Source: Io17-Chloro-G2 sp034420695
GTDB lineage: Bacteria > Chloroflexota > Dehalococcoidia > Lucifugimonadales > UBA3495
Reading direction: 5' to 3'
Assembly: GCA_034420695.1 (NCBI GenBank)
Contig: DAOULB010000019.1
Span: forward strand, 1-60,361
Length of the DNA stretch: 60,361 nucleotides
How positions within the stretch are numbered: position 1 is the stretch's first letter; each line of letters opens with the position of its first letter. Positions 40,958-50,091 of the stretch are shown here, piece by piece. A program made the translations under genes and the position numbers. The notes under the pieces were generated by a model that was not told the origin of the DNA, did not search any database, and saw nothing but the letters and a program-made list of their open reading frames with translations.

Positions 40958-41084
40958 TGCTATCCCACTGCTGCTGGCCACTGAGAAACAGCTAGTCCTG
41001 GAAAAGAGATATACTAGGGCTGACTGCCATTCACCTTCAATCTCCTCTCCGTCTTCGCTCCGGCGAATGAGGAACCGGGGAAAA

Positions 41085-41990
41085 ATGCTCTCTGGAACAA
41101 GCAAGGCAGACCCCCTTGGCCTGGCCTTGGCCCGCGCCGCCCAGGAAGCGGCTGTGCAGGACTTGGTAATCCTTTTTGGCTCCAGGGCCCGGGGCGACCA
41201 TCGCGATGACTCCGACGTGGACCTCTTGGTCGTCGCCGGCGACGGCAATGCAGCAAGGGCCGGATTCGCCGCTCGTTTGGGGGTGGAGAAACACATCGAA
41301 TCCACCGGTGTGGACATCTCCACCAACATCATTAGCATGACCAAGGACGAGTTTGCCCGGTGCCGTCTGGCCAAGCAGCACGTCGCCGGTCAGGCTTGGG
41401 TACAGGGAGTGGCGATGGCCCCCGATAGACTGGAATACACGCCCAACGAGCCGGACGACGGCTATCCGGCCCACTGGCCGGCCACCAAGCAGCGCCTCTT
41501 TAACGCTGACGAGCACGCCCACGCTTTCAACGACATGGTCGGGGAAGGATTCTGGAACCAGAGGGCAGTCGGGTTTTTCGCCCAACAGGCCGTGGAAAAT
41601 GCTCTAAAAGGGTGGCTGTCGGCCATAGACGACGACCGGAACTGGGACCACAACTTGGACCGGCTGTGGCAGGGCATCCTGGACAAGGAAGACTGGACTG
41701 GCCTCGGCCCGGCGCAGGCGCGCGAGAGCGTAGAGGCCCTGCTGGAACACACTAGGTACCCGGACCCGCAGGTCTCCGGTGGAATCGGGAACTGGCTGAC
41801 TAACTACGCTGCTGCCTATCGCTACGGCGGGACTTCCTACCGCATGACCCAAAGCGAACGTTTGGAGTTGCAGGAAAGGGTAAATGACGCCGTGACCGCC
41901 ATCGTTGACCGGATTCACGCCCTGAGTGGCACCACCGAGGCCGACGTGTACCCCGACGGCCTAAAACCCTGGGACCTGACCGTGGAATAG
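41085..41990 (+). CDS. Single-chain MNT nucleotidyltransferase-HEPN protein
   Basis: About 301 aa from ATG 41085 (GGGG 5 nt upstream). An N-terminal MNT domain has LVILFGSRARGDHRDDSDVDLLVV (GSxxxG and DxD, two catalytic Asp). After a linker, a C-terminal HEPN domain includes FFAQQAVENALKGWLSAI. These domains usually occur as separate toxin (HEPN RNase) and antitoxin (MNT) genes; here one protein carries both. A classic HEPN RxxxxH was not clear. An in-frame upstream stretch back to 40893 overlaps repeat D and is unlikely to be coding. Confidence 0.82.
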   Translation: MLSGTSKADPLGLALARAAQEAAVQDLVILFGSRARGDHRDDSDVDLLVVAGDGNAARAGFAARLGVEKHIESTGVDISTNIISMTKDEFARCRLAKQHVAGQAWVQGVAMAPDRLEYTPNEPDDGYPAHWPATKQRLFNADEHAHAFNDMVGEGFWNQRAVGFFAQQAVENALKGWLSAIDDDRNWDHNLDRLWQGILDKEDWTGLGPAQARESVEALLEHTRYPDPQVSGGIGNWLTNYAAAYRYGGTSYRMTQSERLELQERVNDAVTAIVDRIHALSGTTEADVYPDGLKPWDLTVE

Positions 41991-41999
41991 GGAGGCCAC

Positions 42000-43046
42000 A
42001 TGGAATTTCCAATGTTTCTGGAGTTCTCCAAGCGCGGAGCCATGACCCAGAAGGACGCTTTCGACGAGTCCTTTGCCTTGGTGGACTACGCCGAGGAACT
42101 GGGAGTGGACTCGGTCTGGCTGGCCGAATACCACTTCAACGTGGACCGTTCCGTCCTGTCGGCCCCCATCACCGTGGCCAGCGCCATCGCCGCCCGCACC
42201 GAACGAATGCGCATCGGGCTGGCGGTGCACATCCTGCCCCTGGGCAATCCGGTCAGGATCGCCGAAGAGGTCGCCACCCTGGACCATATCAGCAAGGGTC
42301 GGGTGGAGTTCGGTGTGGGGCGCGGCACCTTTCCCAACGTCCACGAAGGCTACGGCGTGCCTTTCCACGAAAGCCGCGGCCGGTTCGACGAATGCATCGA
42401 GGTTATTATCAAGGCCTGGACCAGCGACACCTTCTCCTTCCACGGGGAGCACTTCAGTTGCACCGACGTCTCCATCGCACCCCACCCCTACCAGGAGCCC
42501 TATCCGCCAATCACCGTCGGAATCACCTCGGTGGACAGCTTTCCCATAATCGGCCAGATGGGCTTCAACATCCTGATTAACCCTTCCAGGGTGTTCAAAT
42601 TGACCGAACTTGCTCCTCACATCGAGCTTTACAGGCAAGCCTGGAAGGATGCGGGACACGAAGGAGAACCCCGGGTGGGGCTGCGGATGCCCTTCTATGT
42701 GGCCGAAACCGCCGAGAAGGCCTATTCCGAGCCCAAGGAGAGTGCAGTGTTGAACATGCGCCGGCTGGGGGAAAGGGTTTCCGGGCTGGCCGACTTCCGT
42801 GGGACCACCGGTGACTGGGGAGCCGAGGGCCAGCGGATCCTGGATATGGAATATGAAGACTGGCTCAGGGATAAGGTCGTATTCGGGACTCCCGACGCCG
42901 CGGTTGAGAAGATTAACCGCTTGAAAGAGGAACTGGGCCTCAGCCAGTTGATGTTCGAAATCAATTTCGGCAGCCTGATTCCCATCCAACACCAGAGGAA
43001 GTCTCTCAAGCTCATCGCTCAGGAAGTGCTCCCCCACTGCCGCTAG
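42000..43046 (+). CDS. LLM-class flavin-dependent oxidoreductase
   Basis: Bacterial luciferase-like monooxygenase (348 aa), FMN-dependent TIM barrel. Motifs: EELGVDSVWLAEYHF, SAPITVASAIAARTERMRIGLAVHILPL, and GVGRGTFPNVHEGYGVP. The substrate is unknown; such genes are numerous in SAR202-type genomes. It starts 10 bp after the MNT-HEPN gene and begins a co-directional run of catabolic genes. Confidence 0.92.
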   Translation: MEFPMFLEFSKRGAMTQKDAFDESFALVDYAEELGVDSVWLAEYHFNVDRSVLSAPITVASAIAARTERMRIGLAVHILPLGNPVRIAEEVATLDHISKGRVEFGVGRGTFPNVHEGYGVPFHESRGRFDECIEVIIKAWTSDTFSFHGEHFSCTDVSIAPHPYQEPYPPITVGITSVDSFPIIGQMGFNILINPSRVFKLTELAPHIELYRQAWKDAGHEGEPRVGLRMPFYVAETAEKAYSEPKESAVLNMRRLGERVSGLADFRGTTGDWGAEGQRILDMEYEDWLRDKVVFGTPDAAVEKINRLKEELGLSQLMFEINFGSLIPIQHQRKSLKLIAQEVLPHCR

Positions 43047-43104
43047 ACTTCCTGCGTTTTCCCCCCGGCAACCTGAACATGGCAAAATATTTGGGAGGCG
43101 CCCC

Positions 43105-44496
43105 TTGGACGTAACCCGGAGAATCGGCGAATACGTTTCCTCGACTGAGCTGGAATCCTTCCCACCCGAGGCTCTCGAAGCAGCCCGCGGGGCCATAATT
43201 GACTGCCTGGCCTGCGCCCTGGCCGGTTCTGTCGAACCCTTGACGGATACCCTGAGCCAGTTCGTAATCGCCAACGGTCCCGGCAGACCCGCCGCCACGG
43301 TGATTGGGCGGGGGTTCAAGGCCTCGGCTCCTGAGGCGGCCTTGGTCAACGGCGCCATGGCCCATGCCCTCGACTACGACGACATCACCAGGTCCCTCAA
43401 GGGCCACCCCACCGCGGTGCTGCTGCCGGGTACCCTTGCCTTGGCCGAGGAAGTAGGGGCATCAGGTAGGGACCTCCTTCTGGCTTATATGCTGGGCTTC
43501 GAGGTGGCCTGCAGCGTTGGCGAAGCCATGAGTTTTGACTATGCCGACGATCTGGGATGGCACCCCACTGGCCCCCTCGGTGCCTTGGGCGCCGCCGCGG
43601 CCGCCTCTCGTATCCTGAAACTGGACGCTGTTCAGACTGCCATGGCCGTGTCCTTGGCCGCCTCCCAGGCCGCCGGGCTCCGGGGCAACTTCGGCACCAT
43701 GACCAAGCCCTTTCACGCCGGGGCCGCCTGCCGCACCGGCGTCACAGCTGCCAGGCTGGTGCAGGCCGGCTTCACCGCCGCCGGGGACGCCTTGGAAAAC
43801 AGGTTCGGTTTCATCCACGCCTTCTCCGGCGGCGGGGGCTACGACAAAGGCCGCATCCTCCAGACCTTGGGGGAGAAGTGCTTCTTGGTCGAGTACGGGA
43901 TCGAAATAAAGAAGTACCCCTGTTGTGGCAGCGCCCACTTGGCCCTGGATGCAATCTCCCGGTTGATGGAGCAGGAGCCAATCGACGCCGCTCAAGTTGA
44001 CAGCATCGACGTGCTGGTGGACTTCGACCCGCCCCGGTCTCTAATCCACGACCGTCCCGCGTCTGCCTTGGAAGGCAAGTTCAGCATTCAGTACTGCCTC
44101 GCTGCAGCCATACTCGACCGCAAGGTTGGCTTGGACAGCTTTACCGACGGCCAAGTGCAGCGTTTCCAGGCACAGGAGCTCATTCCAAGAATCACCATGC
44201 GGCGCATTCCGGGCAATGAGGGTAGACCCAGTTGGGTGGAAGCCTATAACCAAGTGGAAGTGCATCTCAAGGACGGAAAGACCCTGGGCCAGCGCGCCGA
44301 TCGGATAGATACCGGCGCCCTACGGGGCGTCACCATTGACGAAATCAAGGCAAAGTTTCGCGACTGCGCCGCTGCCGTCATTTCCAGTCCCGTCGCCGAT
44401 GAGTTGCTGCACCTCTTGGGCAGGTTGGAAGACCTCCCTCACCTGGACCGCGCCACCCATCTCCTCAGCGGCGCCTCGCCAGCCCCTCAGCCCTAA
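43105..44496 (+). CDS. MmgE/PrpD family protein
   Basis: 463 aa, methylcitrate dehydratase-like. Start TTG 43105 with GGGAGG upstream. Motifs: LACALAGSVEPLTD, VNGAMAHALDYDD (conserved His/Asp), FGTMTKPFHAGAACRTGV and KKYPCCGSAHLALD. Some relatives are 2-methylcitrate or cis-aconitate enzymes; the absence of other methylcitrate genes makes the substrate uncertain. Confidence 0.9.
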   Translation: MDVTRRIGEYVSSTELESFPPEALEAARGAIIDCLACALAGSVEPLTDTLSQFVIANGPGRPAATVIGRGFKASAPEAALVNGAMAHALDYDDITRSLKGHPTAVLLPGTLALAEEVGASGRDLLLAYMLGFEVACSVGEAMSFDYADDLGWHPTGPLGALGAAAAASRILKLDAVQTAMAVSLAASQAAGLRGNFGTMTKPFHAGAACRTGVTAARLVQAGFTAAGDALENRFGFIHAFSGGGGYDKGRILQTLGEKCFLVEYGIEIKKYPCCGSAHLALDAISRLMEQEPIDAAQVDSIDVLVDFDPPRSLIHDRPASALEGKFSIQYCLAAAILDRKVGLDSFTDGQVQRFQAQELIPRITMRRIPGNEGRPSWVEAYNQVEVHLKDGKTLGQRADRIDTGALRGVTIDEIKAKFRDCAAAVISSPVADELLHLLGRLEDLPHLDRATHLLSGASPAPQP

Positions 44497-44528
44497 CAGG
44501 ACACAGGGCCGCCTTGAGGACTGCGCGA

Positions 44529-45428
44529 ATGAGCGATACATGGTCCGTGCCCAAGCCGATGGCGGTCTTGGAAATCCCGATGGACGACGGAGCCTTGGTC
44601 TACGTCCGTCGGCATGGGAACCCGGAAGGCCCGAGAATAGTCTTGAGCCACGGCAACGGATTGGCCGCCGACGCCTATTTCCCCTATTGGTCCTTGCTGA
44701 CGGCCAAGTTCGACGTTTTCCTGGTCGACCTCAGAAGCCATGGCTGGAACCCTGTTGGAGACCGCCATGCCCAGAATATCCCCGCCTTGGTAGAAGACTG
44801 CGAAAGCGTACGCCTGGCCATCGCTCAAGACTTCGGAAACGCCCCGGTTATCGGCATATTTCACTCGCTTTCGGCCTTGATCGCCCTCCTCTTCGAAGAG
44901 AAGTACCAAGCCTTCGCTGCCCTTGTACTCTTCGACCCGCCCTTGTGTCCTCCTGGAAGGGCGATGGACTACTGGCCGGACCTGTGCGAAAAAATGGGCA
45001 TCACCGCCCGCGGTAAGCAGGAATGGTTTGAACAACGGAAAGACATGGCCGACCTCTTGCATCAGTTACCCTTGTATCGGAACCTGCTTCCTGGTGTGCC
45101 GGAGCTCTTTGCCGACACCACCCTCCGGTCTGCATCCAACGGGCCGGGCTTCCAGTTGTGCTGCCCCCGGGAACACGAGGCCCAAGTCTATGAGTCCTCC
45201 TTTACCTGGGCAATGGGGATAGACTTGGGAAATATCCGCTGCCCGCTGAAAGTCATCGGCTCCGACCCGACTGAGAGGTTTTCCTTCCTGCCTAGTACGG
45301 ACCTCAGCCAGCTTGCCGACGTTGATTATGACTTCCTGCCGGGAACGACCCACTTTCTTCAGTTGGAGAAGCCGGAGGAATGCGCTGCCAGCACCATAGA
45401 ATTCCTGGAACGGCAGGGTCTGACCTGA
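44529..45428 (+). CDS. Alpha/beta hydrolase
   Basis: About 299 aa. Oxyanion motif LSHGNGLAADAYF, cap region after residue 130, nucleophile elbow IGIFHSLSALIALL (Ser in HSLS, a shifted form of GxSxG), Asp in IGSDPTERF and catalytic His in PGTTHFLQLEKPEE. Probably an esterase or C-C hydrolase. A start at TTG 44514 is also possible. Confidence 0.85.
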   Translation: MSDTWSVPKPMAVLEIPMDDGALVYVRRHGNPEGPRIVLSHGNGLAADAYFPYWSLLTAKFDVFLVDLRSHGWNPVGDRHAQNIPALVEDCESVRLAIAQDFGNAPVIGIFHSLSALIALLFEEKYQAFAALVLFDPPLCPPGRAMDYWPDLCEKMGITARGKQEWFEQRKDMADLLHQLPLYRNLLPGVPELFADTTLRSASNGPGFQLCCPREHEAQVYESSFTWAMGIDLGNIRCPLKVIGSDPTERFSFLPSTDLSQLADVDYDFLPGTTHFLQLEKPEECAASTIEFLERQGLT

Positions 45429-45520
45429 GTTCCCGCGGCCAGTATTCAGGAAAGAAGAAGCCTCCCAGCCAATGCAACCCGCAAACCATGTTTTGCCGGC
45501 TCTTTTAGGAGGGTAATCCC

Positions 45521-46297
45521 ATGCCTTACGAGGGACTCAGCCTTGAAGGCAAAGTTGCATTGGTTACCGGCTCCGCCCGGGGAATTGGAGCGGCCCTCGC
45601 CGTGGGGCTGGCCCAGGCCGGAGCGGCGGTGGCCGTCTCGGACATGCCATCCCGGCTCGATCAAGCCAGGGAAGTGCAGAACCAAATTCAAGGGTTGGGC
45701 CAGCACTCCGGGACTTACCCGCTGGACGTTCTCGACTTGGCCAACATCCGTCAGACCGTCGACCGGGTTGCCCGGGACTTTGGCCGGCTGGACATCTTGG
45801 TCAACAACGCCGGCATCCGCATCCGCAAGCCCTCCCTGGAAATAACCGAGTCCGACTGGGACAGCGTGGTGGACACCAACCTCAAGGGTGTGTTCTTCTG
45901 CGCCCAAGCTGCCGCCGGGATTATGATTCCCCAAGGCGGTGGGCGCATCATCAACATCGCCTCCCAACTGGCAGTGGTGGTGCGCCCGCAACGGGCAGCC
46001 TATTGCGCCAGCAAGGCCGGCGTTGCCAACCTTACCCGTGCCTTGGCCCAAGAGTGGGCTGGCTACGGTATCACCGTGAACGCCATCGGACCGGGGCCCA
46101 CCGAAACGCCGGGAGTTGCGGCGGCCGAGACCCAGTCACCGGAGGAGGCGCAGCGGGAATTGGAAGCCCACATGCCCTTGGGCCGCCGGATGCAACCCGA
46201 GGAACTGGTGGGCGCAGCCATCTACCTCGCCAGCCCTTCCTCGGGTGCTACCACCGGGTCTCTGCTGATGGTGGACGGCGGCTGGACTGCGGTATAG
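45521..46297 (+). CDS. SDR family oxidoreductase
   Basis: 258 aa classical SDR. TGSARGIGAALAVGL (TGxxxGIG), NNAGIRI, catalytic Ser (IASQLA), YCASKAG (YxxxK) and C-terminal LMVDGGW. AGGAGG precedes the ATG. It belongs to a co-directional set with the hydrolase and the SnoaL-like gene and may act in the same pathway. Confidence 0.92.
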   Translation: MPYEGLSLEGKVALVTGSARGIGAALAVGLAQAGAAVAVSDMPSRLDQAREVQNQIQGLGQHSGTYPLDVLDLANIRQTVDRVARDFGRLDILVNNAGIRIRKPSLEITESDWDSVVDTNLKGVFFCAQAAAGIMIPQGGGRIINIASQLAVVVRPQRAAYCASKAGVANLTRALAQEWAGYGITVNAIGPGPTETPGVAAAETQSPEEAQRELEAHMPLGRRMQPEELVGAAIYLASPSSGATTGSLLMVDGGWTAV

Positions 46298-46356
46298 CCT
46301 CAACTCGGACGGGGCCGCCTGGATCCCCGCCGCCGAGATTCCGAGGAGGAGAGAAG

Positions 46357-46821
46357 ATGAGCCTGGAAGATTTGGAGCGCCGCATTGCGGCACTGGAAGA
46401 CATCGAGGAAATCAAGAAGCTCAAGGCCAAGTACTGTGCCCACTGTGATGACAATTACGACGCCGACGGCATAGCCGGCCTGTTTACCGAGGACGCCGTG
46501 TGGGACGGCGGGATCCGGGGCCGTGCCGACGGCAGGGAGGAAATACGGCAATTCTTCCGGCGGGCCCCGCAGCGCCTGCCCTTCGCTGTCCACATGGTGA
46601 TGAATCCCATGATAGAAGTGAACGGCGACTCGGCCACCGGCGTCTGGTACCTGTTTCAGGCATGCACCTACGCCGAAGGCAACCGGGCCGTCTGGGGATC
46701 AGGTCGCTACGACGAGGAGTATGTACGCGTCAACGGCCAGTGGAAGTTCCGCAGCCTGAAGCTGACTTCCCATTTCTGGACGCCCTTCGAAGATGGCTGG
46801 GCCAAGACCAAATTTGCCTAG
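46357..46821 (+). CDS. SnoaL-like/NTF2-fold protein
   Basis: 154 aa, nuclear-transport-factor-2-like fold typical of small dehydratases, isomerases or ring-hydroxylating subunits. It starts MSLEDLERRIAALEDIEEIKKLKAKYC (the usual helix before the cone), followed by LFTEDAVWDGG and GRYDEEYVRVNGQWKFRSL. GAGGAGGAGA precedes the ATG. It ends 4 bp inside the convergent MOSC gene. Confidence 0.88.
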   Translation: MSLEDLERRIAALEDIEEIKKLKAKYCAHCDDNYDADGIAGLFTEDAVWDGGIRGRADGREEIRQFFRRAPQRLPFAVHMVMNPMIEVNGDSATGVWYLFQACTYAEGNRAVWGSGRYDEEYVRVNGQWKFRSLKLTSHFWTPFEDGWAKTKFA

Positions 46822-47588
46822 CCGTCCGAGCTCAGGACGGCGTCTCCCAGCGAAACCGTTCCGGGCCGCTCCACCACCGCGTACACACCGAAGTAGGCCG
46901 CTCCGGGGCTGGGCCGGTAGCTCCGGATGGCCGCCGGGGTGTCCAAGTCGGCCTTGCCCGTCTCCGGGTCCAAGGTGGTGATGGCGCAACGGGGGTCCGG
47001 GGCTACAACCCGAAGCACAACTTCCTCCCCTACGGCCACCAGCCGGCCCAGCCAGCCGTCCTCGTCGTGAGGTTCGCAGCCCTCGATCAGGAAGTTAGGT
47101 CGGAACCGCCGGTAGTCCAACCCATCTCCGACTCCTGCTCGCTGGCTCAGCACTTCTACCGAGGCCCGGCTCAGCAGAGATATCGGAAACTCGTCGAAAC
47201 TCTGGCCTGCTTGTCTAGGTTGCACCAACGTCACCGGGCGGCCGCAATACTTGGAGATAACCCGGCTCCAGTCGCCCCTTACTTGGTGGCCGGCGACCTG
47301 CCTGCCCCAGATAACCGTAGACACTGCCTCCCCGGTTTCCACCAGTCCTTCCATCACTGTTCCGTCCGGAAAGGCCAGCCGCAGCAAGTTTTGACCGGTG
47401 TCGTACTCCGCCCGCACCAGCGCCAGTTTCCCTGCTTGGCGTTGGGTCAGCAAGGCCCCACGCTCGTCAATCAAGTAGAACCTCCGGTCCTCCTCGATGC
47501 CCGCCGGGCCGACCTGCACCGAATCGCCGGGCAGCAGCGCCATGGACTTCACCGGCGATACGTTAATGGCGCCTACTCTAGCATCCAA
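46818..47588 (-). CDS. MOSC-domain protein (mARC/YcbX-like)
   Basis: 256 aa. N-terminal MOSC_N barrel (SPVKSMALLPGDSV) and C-terminal MOSC with RFRPNFLIEG and DPRCAITTLDPETG (Cys that may bind Mo in mARC-type enzymes). Substrates may be N-hydroxylated compounds. Unlike YcbX, no [2Fe-2S] domain is fused, so an external electron donor is needed. Confidence 0.88.
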   Translation of the reverse strand: MDARVGAINVSPVKSMALLPGDSVQVGPAGIEEDRRFYLIDERGALLTQRQAGKLALVRAEYDTGQNLLRLAFPDGTVMEGLVETGEAVSTVIWGRQVAGHQVRGDWSRVISKYCGRPVTLVQPRQAGQSFDEFPISLLSRASVEVLSQRAGVGDGLDYRRFRPNFLIEGCEPHDEDGWLGRLVAVGEEVVLRVVAPDPRCAITTLDPETGKADLDTPAAIRSYRPSPGAAYFGVYAVVERPGTVSLGDAVLSSDG

Positions 47589-48215
47589 TCAGGCCTGCCT
47601 CCCCCACCCGTTGAAGGATGAGACCTGGGCTGCCGGGATCCGGTCCGTGGGACCGAACCTGCCTCGGGGATAACCCAAAGGCGTAAGACAAACGGTCTCC
47701 ACGTATTCCGGGATGTTCAGCAGCGCCTTCACTTCATCCTCACGTCTGATGTGGGTGGTGGTGAGTCGGGTTCCCAGACCCAGGGCCCGAGCGGCTAGGA
47801 ACAGGTTCTGGACTGCCAGCCAGATGGAAGAGCCGTAACGGTCTCGCACCAAGGGTTCACCTGACGTGTAACCGCCGGAGCCTCTGGAGTGGTCCACGCA
47901 CACCAAGATCATGGCAGGCACTTCGTGAAAGTGGTTGGCCAAATACCGTGCTGCCCGGTAGGCTGGGGTCTCACCGGGTTGAGGCCGAGTTCCTCTCGCT
48001 CCTAGCCACAACTCCCCGTAGATGTTCCCAATCTTTGATATGAGATCCGGGTCGGTTATGGCGATGAAGTGCCACGGTTGGGTGTTCCCACCACTGGGGG
48101 CCTTGGTCGCCGCCTCTATTACCTTTCGGATGCTGTCGATTGGTACCGGGTCGGGTTTGAAGCGGGTAATCTGACGCTGAGTGTACATGGCCTCGAAGAT
48201 ATCCATTCCTGCCAT
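47589..48215 (-). CDS. Nitroreductase-family flavoprotein
   Basis: About 208 aa. AMYTQRQITRFKPDPV (R-x-x-R FMN region), APSGGNTQPWHFIAI (conserved Ser/Gly/Asn) and the C-terminal PLGYPRGRFGP are present. ATG 48215 has GAAGGAGGA upstream. It is one codon or less from the MOSC gene, so co-transcribed. Substrate unknown. Confidence 0.9.
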   Translation of the reverse strand: MAGMDIFEAMYTQRQITRFKPDPVPIDSIRKVIEAATKAPSGGNTQPWHFIAITDPDLISKIGNIYGELWLGARGTRPQPGETPAYRAARYLANHFHEVPAMILVCVDHSRGSGGYTSGEPLVRDRYGSSIWLAVQNLFLAARALGLGTRLTTTHIRREDEVKALLNIPEYVETVCLTPLGYPRGRFGPTDRIPAAQVSSFNGWGRQA

Positions 48216-48351
48216 GCTCCATCCTCCTTCAATTCGACGCCATTGACACTGACGTTGACGGATACTAGAGTACAACAAAGCTGGTTCAATCACACCGTCT
48301 AACTTCTCAACGACTCTACCAGGAGCCAATCCATGTCTTTGAGGTGTCGAT

Positions 48352-48729
48352 ATGGCGACCTTTCTGGACCACACCATAGTGCCCACCAAGAACCGTGAGG
48401 AGATGGTGGAGTTCTACACCAGGATCTTCGGGTTTGAATTTGCTGGAGAGGCTGGCCCATTCCTGGCGGTCCGCGTGAATGACACCTTCAACTTGGACTT
48501 CCGCGTCACCGAGGAGTTCCACCCCATTCATTACGCCTTTGCAATGGAGCCTGACGAGTTCGAGGATGCCTTTGACCGCATCAAGGAAGCAGGAATCCCT
48601 TATGGAGATGGCCCCCGCACCAAGAGCAACATGAAGGGACCTGGCATGACGGCTGGCGCCAAGGGAATGGGCAAGGCCGTATATTTCAGTGACCCCGCAG
48701 GCCATAGCCTGGAGATTAAGACCTACTGA
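48352..48729 (+). CDS. VOC (glyoxalase/bleomycin-resistance) family protein
   Basis: 125 aa, two beta-alpha-beta-beta-beta units. HTIVPTKNREEMVEFYTRIFG at the N terminus and FSDPAGHSLEIKTY at the C terminus are hallmark; the metal Glu lies in LEIKT. Too general to assign a substrate. Confidence 0.86.
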   Translation: MATFLDHTIVPTKNREEMVEFYTRIFGFEFAGEAGPFLAVRVNDTFNLDFRVTEEFHPIHYAFAMEPDEFEDAFDRIKEAGIPYGDGPRTKSNMKGPGMTAGAKGMGKAVYFSDPAGHSLEIKTY

Positions 48730-48765
48730 CCCGCTCTATCTTCCTTTATCAACCCAAGGAGAATC

Positions 48766-48960
48766 ATGCCCGACCTCACCAACGACGAAATACGCGCCAT
48801 GGGTCACGCCGTAGGCTTGGAAATTGAAGAGCCTGAGCTGACCGAGGTAGCCCACAGCCTCAACGCACTGCTCGAGGCCTTGGACGCAATCAACCCTCCG
48901 GGTCTGGATGAGGTTGAACCCCTGCCCATCATCCTTCCCCCCAACAATCCGGCACTGTAG
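48766..48960 (+). CDS. AtzG/GatC-like short protein (orphan)
   Basis: 64 aa. Resembles AtzG-type GatC-like amidase partners: TNDEIRAMGHAVGLEI and LTEVAHSLNALLEALD with the closing DEVEPLPI. Such genes normally precede an amidase gene, but here a non-coding gap and a lipoprotein follow. AAGGAG upstream of the ATG. 48961-49113 holds only an 8-bp inverted repeat TAGCTCCA/TGGAGCTA (49049-49108). Confidence 0.6.
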   Translation: MPDLTNDEIRAMGHAVGLEIEEPELTEVAHSLNALLEALDAINPPGLDEVEPLPIILPPNNPAL

Positions 48961-49113
48961 AGGCAGGGCCACTCCGGGCTCCCGCAAGCTCCTTCCCGGA
49001 CCAAGGCCCGGCTCAACTCCATTTGACTCTTATACCCCCGGACTCTAGCTCCATCCCATATCCATGAAACACCAGCATCGGCTGCGACTAAGCAGTGGGC
49101 TGGAGCTACGGGC

Positions 49114-49989
49114 TCAGGGCCGGTAGATGACGGCGATCACCTCCGTCAGTTCCTGCCCGTCCTGACTGCTGGCGACGACGTCTATCACGTTGGGGCCCGC
49201 CTGTAGGACCACAGTGGTGCTGAACCCCCCAAGTTGGTCTACCGTCACTGTACGGCCGTTCACCTGGGCGGTGGCCCCTGAACCGGTGATGCCGGCTACC
49301 CGAAGCAGCCGTTGAGTCACCACGCTTTGGTCCTCTGGCGCGGTAACTTCAAGGACGAAGGGTTGAGGCGGAAGCACCACGGTGAGGATTGCAGTCTCCC
49401 GGTTTCCCTCAAAATCAGATGCCACGACGGCCACAAAATTGTACCCGGTGAAAAGGTCGGTCACCGCCTTGAATCTGCCCTGGGAGTCAACCGGCGTCGG
49501 GAGACCGTTAACAACCACCGCCACCCCGGGGTTCACCGAACCATGCACTACGACAGAATCGCTGGATGCCCTGGTGCCGTCCTCCGGTCCAAGCACTTGC
49601 AGATTCAAACTGGGGCCGCTCAGCCTGACCGGCGTCGGTGTTGGTGTGGGTGTTGCAGTCGGTTCAGGCGTGGGTGTGGCGGTAGGTTCAGGCGTAGGAG
49701 TAGGCGTGGGTGACGGAGTCGGAGAAGGAGTGGGAGTGGGAGTTGGAGAGGGTATTGTGCTTGTTGGTCTTGGAGAGGGTGTGGGAACGGCCGTTGGGAC
49801 GTGAGTGGGAGCCAAGCTGGGCCGCGGCGCAGGAGTTGGAGTTTGCGCCGCCGCCGCTATGTCCTCCACGGAGTTTGGCCGCTCGAATTCCTGTATGCAA
49901 CCGGCGACGACCAATAGCCCCAGCAAAATGCTCAGAAGCGGGAACCACTGCCATCTTATCCAAGCAGATTTCCGGTTTACAACACTCAT
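49114..49989 (-). CDS. Lipoprotein with PT-rich stalk and two Ig-like domains
   Basis: About 291 aa. Signal and lipobox VVAGC near residue 30, then a Thr/Pro stalk of some 80 residues (TPTPTPSPTP-type), then two related beta domains (each around 85 residues, with GSVNPGVAVVVNG/ITGSGATAQVNG and a VDVVASS/VAVVASD strand). This pattern fits a surface-exposed Ig-like or glucodextranase-B-like protein. Function not predicted. It is the third gene after the response regulator and kinase. Confidence 0.8.
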   Translation of the reverse strand: MSVVNRKSAWIRWQWFPLLSILLGLLVVAGCIQEFERPNSVEDIAAAAQTPTPAPRPSLAPTHVPTAVPTPSPRPTSTIPSPTPTPTPSPTPSPTPTPTPEPTATPTPEPTATPTPTPTPVRLSGPSLNLQVLGPEDGTRASSDSVVVHGSVNPGVAVVVNGLPTPVDSQGRFKAVTDLFTGYNFVAVVASDFEGNRETAILTVVLPPQPFVLEVTAPEDQSVVTQRLLRVAGITGSGATAQVNGRTVTVDQLGGFSTTVVLQAGPNVIDVVASSQDGQELTEVIAVIYRP

Positions 49990-50091
49990 GGTAGTGGAAA
50001 GGCGACTGTAGGTCCGGCCGGCGCGGTGGCGGGAATGAGGGCACATGCCTCTTGGCCGTACCCCGAGGAGAAAGCCGAAGCAGGAAAGCAC

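Noticed and set aside
40893..41084. N-terminal extension of the MNT-HEPN gene
   Set aside because: Begins inside repeat copy D and reads low-complexity sequence not seen in the family.
41085..41990. Phage or restriction-associated island
   Set aside because: No integrase, methylase or phage gene around; only the repeats and the small proteins are unusual.
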